Shown here one piece after another: positions 1 through 8,595 of a stretch of DNA of 64,000 bases. The position numbers and the translations under genes are program-made. The DNA is from Serratia odorifera (GTDB lineage: Bacteria; Pseudomonadota; Gammaproteobacteria; Enterobacterales; Enterobacteriaceae), in assembly GCF_900635445.1 (NCBI RefSeq), contig NZ_LR134117.1, positions 124,001-188,000 of the forward strand, in the 5' to 3' direction. Numbering within the stretch: the stretch's first letter is position 1; each line of letters begins with the position of its first letter. The notes under the pieces were generated by a model. It was not told where the DNA came from. It searched no databases and was given only the letters and a program-made list of their open reading frames with translations.

Positions 1-598
1 CAACACTCTCTGTTCGCCAATTATCCCCATCACTTACTTTAGGACGAGAGGAGGAATAAAACCGACTTACATCCGTCATTGCAGCATGTTTCTCTGTATA
101 CTCTTCGGGGTGTATCTTTATCCTATTACGGGCGATACTAAGCGCATCAGGATGATAGCCTTGGAGATCATTACTATGTTTACCTTCGGTTATTTCACTT
201 CCACTTCCATTTCTATAATGAAAGTTGAAGGTGTTTTCCATAAGTCCACTGTAGTGTTCATTTGAATAAGTAGCATCTCCACCTTGACTTTTTATAAAGT
301 CGACAATCATTTTTCCAATAAAGCTACTCGGTTTGCCACATCGTAAATAACTCAACACTCCATCACCACCAAAAACACACCACCTAAGGTCACTCATTTT
401 CAGACCTTTATCCTCGAGGGATTTTTTTATATCTAGCAAATTTCTCTGCAGATTAAGTGATGTATCAAAGTGTGCACAAACCACATGTCTTTCCGACTCA
501 GTATAGAGACCTAAACAAGTTTGTACCGCGGGCATTGATAAATCCAAACCCTCTTTTTCAAAGATACCATACTGCCCTTGAAAAATGACTGCTCTCAT
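1..598 (-). CDS. CheD-like putative glutamine deamidase, N-terminal part (runs off left edge)
   Basis: An open frame of 199 codons starts at the ATG at 596-598 and leaves the window without a stop. The protein begins MRAVIFQGQYGIF, like the start of chemotaxis deamidase CheD. It then shows Cys28 in QTCLGLY, His43 in VCAHFD and an FGGDG motif at 76-80, preceded by a helix-like stretch. This order (Cys, His 15-17 residues later, then K/C-x-FGG) is the CheD layout. The Cys-to-His spacing of 15 also equals that of the CNF-type toxin deamidases. The rest (about residues 100-199) is polar and matches nothing I know. No chemotaxis genes are nearby. The gene lies at the distal end of an eCIS payload region beside ADP-ribosyltransferase-like genes, so a toxin that deamidates host glutamines is more likely than a chemotaxis role. 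The fold assignment comes from motifs only; the effector role is inference. Confidence 0.6.
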   Translation of the reverse strand, partial: MRAVIFQGQYGIFEKEGLDLSMPAVQTCLGLYTESERHVVCAHFDTSLNLQRNLLDIKKSLEDKGLKMSDLRWCVFGGDGVLSYLRCGKPSSFIGKMIVDFIKSQGGDATYSNEHYSGLMENTFNFHYRNGSGSEITEGKHSNDLQGYHPDALSIARNRIKIHPEEYTEKHAAMTDVSRFYSSSRPKVSDGDNWRTESV

Positions 599-771
599 AT
601 GTCACCTCGTTAAGATCAAACTAACTCATACAATACCGTCGCATCGCTACGCGTTACGACAAAACAGCGAGGAATTATCTGGCAATGGTGAAACCGGGCT
701 GCATCCGCCTGTTTTACAGAAGGTTATGCAATTAAGGGACACAGCTTGGTACTTTTTATTGAATGAAGATA

Positions 772-1734
772 TTAAATAATTTGACGCACACGTATTTTGT
801 TACCTCCCTCCTCGCTGATAAACTCAAACGTCGAACCTCTATTTATGAGAAATTCAGCCTCATTTTTATTTTGATAGATATTGCGCACGTTTTTACCATA
901 TCCACCATGAATCTCAATAATATACTTACCAAAATCTTCAGTATTAGATACTACATGGCTAGTAGGAACAAACCTCTGAGCTATATACACTCCATTCATC
1001 CATTTCGAGAACTCATCTTTTGTAGTGCCACGATATAATAAACCACTGCTATAATCTGAGTTTTCAGACAGATAACTCTCAAGCTCATTACCGACTTTAT
1101 TATAGCTCAGACCGTCCAATTCATACACGGCATTAATTATATCCGTTCCATAGGGACCCGTTTTCCAATGAGTATCACCTGAATTCAGGGATACCAATTT
1201 GTCTACTAACTTCTTCGCAACAACTGTTTCACTTGAGCGCTCCTGTATTTTTTTGAAACCTGAGTTCATCGCCCAGATAGTCGAAAACCCTAGCCACCCT
1301 CTGTCTTTAATTATTTTATTTTCAGCTTCCTTTGCAGAGGCGGCTTCTTGTTTTTTGTTTTTTATTCGCTCGTCCTTTTCTTTGACTTCTCGTGCAAGAG
1401 CGTCAAAGAAATCATTATTTTTTAAAAGCTTATCACTCTCAATTTTAGCCACCCGGTATAACTTATCATATCTTTCTTGTTTCACATCCCCCCAGTCTAT
1501 ATTTGAAATATAACGACTAGGATCTGCCTTGTTATAAAAGTAATATTTATTTGTTTTTATATCATGATAAGCTCTTTTTTTATTAAGCAACTGACGAATA
1601 ATTTGATTTACCACATATCTTTTTCTATTTGATAAGGAGTTGTACTCTTCGTCAGGCTTCATCCCATAGACATCAATTAATAAATTACCAGTCTTCATTG
1701 GTGTGCTGCTTGTACTTGCTTTATTTGAATACAT
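772..1734 (-). CDS. ADP-ribosyltransferase-like toxin (putative effector)
   Basis: 320 aa, complete. The C-terminal third carries an R-S-E type mono-ADP-ribosyltransferase layout: Arg235 in LLYRGTT, a degenerate STS position at VPTSH (256-260), and the ExE motif in KNEAEFLINRG (Glu292 and Glu294) followed by a hydrophobic strand. Such enzymes transfer ADP-ribose from NAD to host proteins. The N-terminal two thirds is lysine-rich and partly coiled-coil-like (about 95-145, EKDERIKNKKQEAASAKEAE) with no signal peptide; it may act as a packaging or delivery region. The coding sequence is clearly AT-rich beside the GC-rich invasin and eCIS genes, which suggests separate acquisition. The middle STS serine/threonine is not canonical, so activity is uncertain. 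The next gene on the same strand is the CheD-like protein. Confidence 0.65.
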   Translation of the reverse strand: MYSNKASTSSTPMKTGNLLIDVYGMKPDEEYNSLSNRKRYVVNQIIRQLLNKKRAYHDIKTNKYYFYNKADPSRYISNIDWGDVKQERYDKLYRVAKIESDKLLKNNDFFDALAREVKEKDERIKNKKQEAASAKEAENKIIKDRGWLGFSTIWAMNSGFKKIQERSSETVVAKKLVDKLVSLNSGDTHWKTGPYGTDIINAVYELDGLSYNKVGNELESYLSENSDYSSGLLYRGTTKDEFSKWMNGVYIAQRFVPTSHVVSNTEDFGKYIIEIHGGYGKNVRNIYQNKNEAEFLINRGSTFEFISEEGGNKIRVRQII

Positions 1735-1852
1735 ATGTAAGTTTTTCCTTTATAGTGTGCGGCGACCGCCATGCAATAATTATCTCTATAACGACACCAT
1801 AATTATAGCTTATAATTATCATATGGGTTTTTGTTTTGATAAAAACCACAAA

Positions 1853-2270
1853 CGGCGTTGTTGAATAAATCGAACTTTTGCTGAGTTGCAGGATCAGACC
1901 ACGCATTATTCAGCAACACAGGCAGTCCCGTGGCAAAGCAGAAGTTCAAAATCACCAAACGGTCCACCTACAACAAAGCCCTCATCAACCGTGGCTTTCT
2001 TACTTTCTGGCTGGATGACGAAGCTGTTCAGGCCTGGTATGAGTCAGCAATGCCTTCATCACGGGGGCGTCCTCAGCGTTATTCTGACCTTCCCATCACC
2101 ACTGTCCTGGTGATTAAACATGTATTCCGGCTGACCCTGCGAGCCGCACAGGGCTTTATTGATTCCGTTTATGCCCTGATGGACGTTCCGTTGCGCAGCC
2201 CGGATTACACCTGTGTCAGTAAGCGGGCCAGGTAGGTCAATGTCAGTTTCAAAACATCCGCCCGTGGTGA
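1853..2270 (+). mobile_element. IS903-like (IS5 family) insertion sequence remnant
   Basis: The IS903-type terminal sequence GGCGTTGTTGAATAAATC opens the remnant at about 1853. It is followed at 1930-2235 by the first 101 residues of an IS903-family transposase (MAKQKFKITKRSTYNKALIN, then TLRAAQGFIDSVYALMDVPL). A TAG stop follows SKRAR. The same frame continues briefly as VNVSFKTSARGE, matching IS903, and similarity is then lost. The catalytic part and the right end are missing, so the element is dead. It separates the ART-like/CheD-like pair from the rest of the payload region. Confidence 0.8.
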
Positions 2271-2464
2271 ATCGTCGTTGTCCTGACTCTCCACCTCGGT
2301 CGGACCTCAAGGGAAACGCACGTATTCTACCTCTTCAGGAACGTCTGGTATCCCGGAGACGGCCCCCCTATCAAACGCACTATTTCAAGAACCACTGTAC
2401 GTCACGACTCATACCGTTTATTAATGCTGATTGATGAGGCTCCCTCAGTGTCATGCCTGCAATT

Positions 2465-2794
2465 TTATTTCCCATCCGCAGGTGCCAGCAAAAACCTTGT
2501 GGCTTCTAACAGCGATGACCCATCGCTTTGTTTCCTCTCGCTAACGGAGTCCATTTTCAATGTGGTTTGCTCAAATGCCACCACGACATTCCCAGTAAAA
2601 AGGGTCGCATCCTTCTCTTTTGAAATTCTCTCCGAAGAAACTGTGAATTTTTCGCCGGGCTTGAACATTATCCGAGCATGCCCATCGTATTCCTGAACCG
2701 GGCGGTTCGTATCGGCGGACACCTCCATGGCATGTGCCGGAACGATGAAAAAAAGCGTTGCTGAGACGACGGATATTGTAAGTGTTTTTTTCAT
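2465..2794 (-). CDS. Small periplasmic LptA/OstA-like protein
   Basis: 109 aa with a clear Sec signal peptide (MKKTLTISVVSATLFFIVPAHA, cleavage after AHA at about residue 22). The mature part is short and beta-rich; it contains KDATLFTGNVVVAFEQTTLKMDS, which resembles the repeating strand pattern of LptA/OstA lipopolysaccharide transport proteins (GNV, then a strand, then a 'K-x-D' turn). True LptA is about 185 aa and sits beside lptB and lptC; this one is shorter and stands alone among toxin genes. A duplicated or degenerate family member, or an unrelated small secreted protein, are both possible. Confidence 0.5.
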   Translation of the reverse strand: MKKTLTISVVSATLFFIVPAHAMEVSADTNRPVQEYDGHARIMFKPGEKFTVSSERISKEKDATLFTGNVVVAFEQTTLKMDSVSERKQSDGSSLLEATRFLLAPADGK

Positions 2795-3368
2795 ATAAAT
2801 GTTATGAGTGCATCCCGTTTACACGGCACCCGCAGTGTTGACATTGACAGTCGTTCGCAGCACTAGAGCCGTGCCCACGCGACGAGCCTCAAAGATGACC
2901 TGCACCTTATTCCCATCACGGGCTTTAGGTACAGGCGAGTCACGATCTTGCCTGTCGTTGTCATTACAGCTGCCCATGCAACCTTTCCGCACCCATCCTT
3001 TTAATTAAGCGTGTTAATAGGTTATCAGCACATACCGTTCTGAACGGCTTGATGCCGACATGTTTTTGCTCAGACTTTCGGACACGGGCACCGGGCCCAC
3101 ACCGTCCGCCCTACCTTGCCTATCATCCTCATCACGGTGACGCCGACGAGGGCATTTCATCGCGGCGCCTCCCGTAATCAGAAACCGTATTCTTTTTCCC
3201 CCCCTCATTCACGCACTCACGCACTCACGCACTCACGCAGCGGCAGGGGCTCCCTTAATCCGAGGGGACGACCTATCCAGAATGTCCGCTTCAGCGGACG
3301 CAGACGAGATTGGCGGCCACCACATGACATGAGCACCGTTGCCCGCCTCACGCTTCGCCCCCCCTCAC
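2795..3368. other. Stretch without a recognised gene
   Basis: No open frame here shows a recognisable domain or a good ribosome binding site. It contains a short octamer tandem repeat (3209-3239) and lies downstream of the broken fibre-like frame at 3369-4066, so it is probably decayed coding sequence. Confidence 0.5.
3209..3239. repeat. Short tandem octamer repeat
   Basis: About four perfect copies of ACTCACGC in a row. It lies just past the end of the fibre-like pseudogene and has no visible coding function. Confidence 0.7.
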
Positions 3369-4066
3369 TTATTCTGACTGGCAGGCTTTGTTTGCCTCCT
3401 CCCGGTTTGGCTCCCCCTTGTTGGTAAACAAGCGCCCCAGTCAGAAACTGTACGAAGCCTTCTCCCTGTTTTTTCGACGTACCCGTGATGGTCACCGGGA
3501 CACCATTTCCCTTTCCTGTTAAATTCACCATCCCGTTACCCACCGACACCCATGGCGCCTCCACCGTCCAGGTAAATTCAGCGACGTCGGCATTCTTCAA
3601 TACTAGGATGAATGCTGCCCCCTTAAAGCACGTCGTCGGAAATCCGGCCCCCGTGTCAAAATTGTGACCATTAACCGCAATATGTTTTATGTTGACGGGG
3701 ATATCGACAATGCTGACTGCGGCACGCTCTATCATCTGGGGGGAGTACTCTGGCAGCGCTTTGCTCTTCGGGGTGACCTTCGCCTTGATCTACACCCCAA
3801 TACAGGTATTATCCGGCGTTCAGGCGCTCGCCGCCGGCCCCGGCCACCTTCGCTCACGTTTTTTTGCAATACCAATGAACGATGGAAGCATCATCCGACG
3901 AGGGTGTAAAGTTGCTCGAAAGCGTCAATGGGATAGCGACCTGCATAGTATCGGTAGGTGAAATCGTCACGGCCGTGATGGCCGGAAGGACCTTCACCGT
4001 AACGGTGATTTCCGCCCCGGCAATATTCAGACTCCCCGCTTTCCTGGCGACGGCCACCGCCAGCAC
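3369..4066 (-). pseudogene. Tail-fibre C-terminal remnant (third copy)
   Basis: Two or three broken frames on the minus strand match in order the C-terminal half of the intact fibre at 8596-10323. The first (4066 downward) reads LAVAVARKAGSLNIAGAEIT, like LALAVANAASGPGLNIAAAE in that fibre. The second (3735 downward) reads IKHIAVNGHNFDTGAGFPTT, like IAHIEVNGHIFEKNAGFPTT. After a further frame change near 3440 it ends LGRLFTNKGEPNREEANKAC, like the LKHWFTNKGNQTMTW ending of the invasin, with TAA at 3369. The remnant abuts the stop codon of the metalloprotease gene at 4078, so the join is a recombination scar. No start, shaft or trimerisation part is left. Confidence 0.75.
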
Positions 4067-4077
4067 CTGAACGGTAT

Positions 4078-6571
4078 TTAACGGGTAAATGTCACGGTGA
4101 GTGTCATGTCGTTATCGACAGTAAAAGCCACCTGACGATCAGTGGCTCCCCCGATATTCCAGGACTTGACGGTGTAACCGGCCTTTTGGGCTTCCTCACT
4201 CAAAAGGACCTGCGCATACATCCGGGTTCCGCGTGCCACCGTCATGCTGGAAACCGAAGGGAAAGTGCTGTAGGCCACGGCTTTGACATCCAGCGTCGCT
4301 TCCCGGGACAGCAGAATTTTCCCGACGTTGGCATCACAGTCCAGCAGCACTTTTCTGACCACCTGCGCCGTATCGCCGTCGCCGAACGTGATATCGACCC
4401 CCACCGCATGGTTAACATCTGCCGGCTTGAGCTCGGGGACGAGCAGGCTTTTTGAAAAGTGCAGGGTGTCCCCCTCCGACCGGGCCAGCTCCACACCGTG
4501 CAGGGCCACACGCCAGGGCGTGTTGTTGCCATTGCCATACGTTTTCACGGTATAAAACGGCGCCGCATCCTCATACTGCTCATAGACAAGGTACCCCAAA
4601 TCCCCCCGTTCGACATGGAAGTCCAGTCGGACAGGCCGGGTTCCAATCGTGTGATTTTGGGTAACCCTGAATCGGGGGGCTTCGGAGAGGAAGGACGCAC
4701 GGTCAAGCGTATAGACAAAGATATGGCTGTTTATTTCCTTGTTGACGTTAGGCAGGCTTTCCAGCTCGACATCCGTGCCATGAGGAAGTTTCAGCGTAAC
4801 ATGACCGTTACCCGGCACGCGGTGTTTATACACCGTCAATGCGCCCTTGTCGTTGAACAGCTCATAGAACACCAGAAACCCTTCCACCGGCAAATCGGCG
4901 ACAAAGGTGACATCATGCATCTCGGCCAGTTCCGTAAAGCAGGCCCTGACCGTGCGCGGCGCCCCCGTGTTAATCACGATATGCGGCTTGCCCCGTTCGA
5001 CAATCGCATCATCCACACGCCAGTGTGAAAACGTCGCACGCCCGGCAAAGGGTACCGCGGTGAGCATGAGCTTCTGGTCCCCCACGATATCCTGTTCAAC
5101 CACACCGGGAACGGGACGCCCCTCCTGTCTCGGCATCACGCCGATATCAATGTGCGCCCCGACCCTCGCATACCGGTACGCCTGCGCCAGCGCCCTGGCC
5201 GTCACCCGCAGCCCTCTGGCCATGTCCGTTGGGGTAACCCCCGAGATGGCTTCACCGAGAGACAGCGCAGGCCGGCCTGACAAACGCACGTCGGCGCTTG
5301 AAAAATACGGCAGCCTTCTTTTGTACCCCATGACCGTGGAGTATCTTGGGTTGGCGAGGTGGTAGCCCTTCATCCAGTAATAGTCCTTGCTGCCGGTCAG
5401 GACCTTGATGTCATTTTTATCGGTATTCAGCTGGACAAAGGGGTGCTCCCCCCCCAACACGTGCCCCAGTTCGTGGGTGAAGGTGGCCCGATTCAGCGCC
5501 ACGGCCGGCATGTTCTCATCAGCCAGCAACACCGAAATAAAACACTGGCCGAGCAGGTTGTCACGGCTGTCCAGCAGCGCCCTCAATGACCCCGGCACGC
5601 TGACGGCCACGCCCAGGCTGCTCTCCGCCTTTTTTTTACCCAGCAACACACAGACAACCTGCGCCTTCCTGTCCTGCTTGAGCCGGGAGAGCGCCTTGAA
5701 AAACTGCCGGTTGGCCAGCGTTCTCGGATTCTGATCGTTCGAGTCAATCGCCAGGCTCGCCCCTTCCAGCATGCTCTTTACTCTCAGGGGGGTTGCCGTG
5801 CCGATGAGATTGTCGGGGTCGTCAATTTCCTCAAGTAAAACCTCAACCGCTGTGTTAATGCGTGAGTTTTTAAAAATGATATTGGTGACATCCTCTGCCA
5901 CCTCGGCCAGGTGCGCCACCATCTCTTTCCCCGTGGTCTTGCCTTGCATGTAAGGCTTGCCCAGGCAGATTTTTTGTAGCTCGTCGCCTGTTTTTTTTGA
6001 CGTACACCGCCAGCACCCTGAGGGTGCTTTTTTCTTCTTTTATTTTGGTGGCATCAAACGGCTCCCACGCAGGGACGCTCTCACGGACCTCGTCGGACTC
6101 GAAGACCGCCTCTGACGCAGGCGAAGACACCGCCGCATCAGGGCCCCCGGGAAAGGCCTCCTGCTCATCGGCGTCAGGACACGCGCGCGGGGCCTCGGTA
6201 ATGACAATGCGACGCCCTTCCTGCCCGGAGGCGACGCCTTCAGGCAGGGCGTTGACAAAATAGCAGGTGCCTTCCCGGGAAAGCTCCGCATAAAAGTCGG
6301 TCACCACGCCATGCTCATGCCCCACAACCAGAAAGCCGAAGGTGAAGTCCACGTCCTCACCGTACCAGACGGTTTTTCCTCTGCGGTTGAGCGTGGTGTG
6401 TCGGCACATCACCTTGATGCTCACGTCCGCGCTGACAGTAAAGGCCAGGATGCCGTTTGGATTAGCCATCGCCTTTAAAAGTTCATCGGAATTTAAGGTA
6501 CCGACGTAACACTCCGCCCCCTCCCTCGTTTCTTTTTTGACATCAACAAATAAATCAATTGCCTTTAACAT
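4078..6571 (-). pseudogene. Secreted-type zinc metalloprotease effector, split by a frameshift in an A8 tract
   Basis: Two overlapping frames form one gene. The upstream frame (start chosen at 6571, with GGAG eight bases before the ATG) gives about 200 residues of unrecognised N-terminal domain. At the A8 run (5991-5998) it shifts; removing one A joins it through VKKTGDELQKICLGKPYMQG to the 623-aa downstream frame, giving about 830 aa. The downstream part has the zinc signature HELGHVLGGEH (159-169 of that frame) and a Met-turn, STVMGYKRRLPYFSS, typical of metzincin (reprolysin-like) peptidases. The C-terminal half has beta-repeat segments such as ATFSHWRVDD and VKSWNIGGAT that recall InlB-B/bacterial repeat domains. 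There is no signal peptide, which fits eCIS loading rather than Sec export. Rescue by slippage, phase variation or a sequencing error would all make it functional. Confidence 0.7.
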
Positions 6572-7410
6572 AGGTGAAACTCCATGAGGAAATAATAAAA
6601 AATCCCGTTTTTTATTCAATCACACGACCCAATCGCGCCATTGCCATGGCAGCCACCTGGGGAACGGCACTGCTGACATTCTGAGGCGCTGCTTCTCTCT
6701 ACTCTCCAAGCCGGCTGTCGCCTGCACGCCCCCCCGTCATCCTGATAAAAGTGCGGGTGATGGGTTTTTATTTGACCCGTATTTAAAACAGCCACCGCCC
6801 TATTACACGCCCCTTCACCCCTTATTTTGCCTGCCTCGATGACCTGGCCGGCGTGAACATTATTCCATGGTCGTACCGCGTGTTTAATTTATCGTATTGC
6901 CCCCACAAACTGGAGGTCGGTTGAGGGGCAATGCGATACCGTCGACGGACATGCGTCGCCAAAGCTCGGCGCATACCATGCGTATTACCACGCCCTGGCT
7001 GCCTCGGAAACCAGGTTATTCAAGTATTTACAATGAAAAATCATCTCTTTTTCAGGCTGTCATGACCGCCACTGAAGATATCGGTGCAAACCCGCCTGCT
7101 GACGTGTATCGTCACCAGGGTCATTGTCAGGGTAATGCTCGGCACGTGCCTTGTTGTGAAAACAGTGAGGGGGTACTTTCATTGACGCCGAACACCGATG
7201 CCGTCACCGCGAAGGGCTCCATGGGCACCGATTCAGGCATACCCCAAGGTCTCCCACGTTGAACGTCATGATGACCGCGTGTCGAAGGGGGGCACTGACC
7301 CTCACCGCCGGGCGCCGGCCGTGCCCGTTGTCGCACAAGGCCGGTACTGATACCCATAAGTGATTGCCCGCTCGCACAGAAAAACCTTGCTGCGAATACG
7401 CACGCCCCTC
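6572..7410. other. Intergenic stretch without a recognised gene
   Basis: About 840 bases between the metalloprotease and the ART-like gene. Both strands hold only short frames without familiar motifs. It presumably contains the promoter of the metalloprotease, but I see no strong -35/-10 pair. Confidence 0.4.
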
Positions 7411-8418
7411 CTAATGAAACATGTATAGCGGTTTATCAGTGCTGTTTTTTTTAGCATCGGCGTCTACCGCGGATTTTTTCTTCAAACATATGCGTGTATA
7501 CGTCCCTTCATTCTTGATGCTGTCAATTGCGAGTTTTTCCATGGGCTGCATCACCGTTTCATACTCATACAGGCTGTGTATCACCGTTGTCGTGTACCCT
7601 GACCGGTCGGGAAGCTCATAGATAACCGGCTCCCCCACATGGCTTTTATATCTGTTACCCACAAATTTCATGGCCTGTTTAAAGCCGTCATGAACCTTTT
7701 CATCGTCTCCCCTTTTTGTCGGCTTCGTGATGTCCGGCGAAAAGGACATAAAGAACGTATTCACCAGAATATCCCCCACCTTAAAAGCCTCGAGCTGGCT
7801 CCTGGGCACGCGCGTCCCGCGATACTGGGGGGTGCGGGAGTGCCCCTCCCCCCCCTCCAGCGCGGCTCGCATGACCTTTTGCACGTCCCCCAACGCAAAC
7901 GCCTGTTTGATGGCCAGCCGGCCAGCCGTTGAAAAAGTAACGTTACCTTCCGACGCGCCCGCCTTTGCCGCTGCAGCCACCGCACTGTCCAGGTTGGGAT
8001 ATGTGGGGGGAATGGCCCGATCAGGTTCTAGGTGCGCATTTCTCATCTGGGTATTGATAAAGCTGGCGCCCGCATTGGTGCCGTAGAAGCGCTGCACCTG
8101 TTTTTTTTGTTCGTCACTCAGCGTTAAGGGCGTCTTTTTTTGTTCGCTAACCGGCGCTGAGGCCGTCTTTTTCTGTTCGTTAGGCGGCGGAGGGGTTTTC
8201 TTCGACGCGGCAATAACACGCTGCTCCAGTGCGTGTAAAATGAAGTCTTGCTCTACAGGCGTGAACGCATCGTCATACTCCGTCATTGCCTGGTTCATGT
8301 TTTCCCTCAGTGTGGGGGACTTCGACCGAAACAAATAAACAATCGCCTCCTCACCGCCCACATATTGGCTGATCAAGTTCTCATAAATAACGTCAATATC
8401 GTCCTGGTCTACGTTCAT
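7411..8418 (-). CDS. ADP-ribosyltransferase-like effector
   Basis: 335 aa, complete, ATG at 8418. Residues 1-75 form a helical N-terminal region. Residues 76-108 are a low-complexity linker with three NEQKK/SEQKK/DEQKK repeats. The C-terminal domain shows the ART layout: Arg200 in PQYRGTRVP, an STS-like serine pair in FFMSFSPD (222-229), and the ExE motif in LYEYETVMQP (Glu285 and Glu287). No signal peptide is present. Its place between the intact fibre and the metalloprotease, on the eCIS strand, suggests an injected toxin. It shares the layout but little sequence with the ART at 772-1734. The frame is uninterrupted, unlike many neighbours, so this may be a functional effector. The host target cannot be guessed. 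Confidence 0.65.
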   Translation of the reverse strand: MNVDQDDIDVIYENLISQYVGGEEAIVYLFRSKSPTLRENMNQAMTEYDDAFTPVEQDFILHALEQRVIAASKKTPPPPNEQKKTASAPVSEQKKTPLTLSDEQKKQVQRFYGTNAGASFINTQMRNAHLEPDRAIPPTYPNLDSAVAAAAKAGASEGNVTFSTAGRLAIKQAFALGDVQKVMRAALEGGEGHSRTPQYRGTRVPRSQLEAFKVGDILVNTFFMSFSPDITKPTKRGDDEKVHDGFKQAMKFVGNRYKSHVGEPVIYELPDRSGYTTTVIHSLYEYETVMQPMEKLAIDSIKNEGTYTRICLKKKSAVDADAKKNSTDKPLYMFH

Positions 8419-8595
8419 GCTTCACCTCGTTGTATCGCGTTGTCATCACTGCGCATGCTGGCCGCCGATACCGGCCAGCATTGGCGCCAGGAAAGCCCCT
8501 TGCCCCCACGCCCGAAGCCGGCCATCCGCGGCCCCACCCCAAGCCAACACCAGGCCACCTCGCCGGCCTGTCACCACAACCTCATCACCGCGCCC

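Noticed and set aside
1..598. A genuine chemotaxis CheD gene.
   Set aside because: No chemotaxis genes are nearby, the protein extends well beyond CheD length with an unrelated polar region, and the setting is a toxin locus; an effector is more likely.
6897..7262. A 121-codon plus-strand frame in the gap between metalloprotease and ART-like gene.
   Set aside because: No known motif, no good start signal, composition not protein-like.
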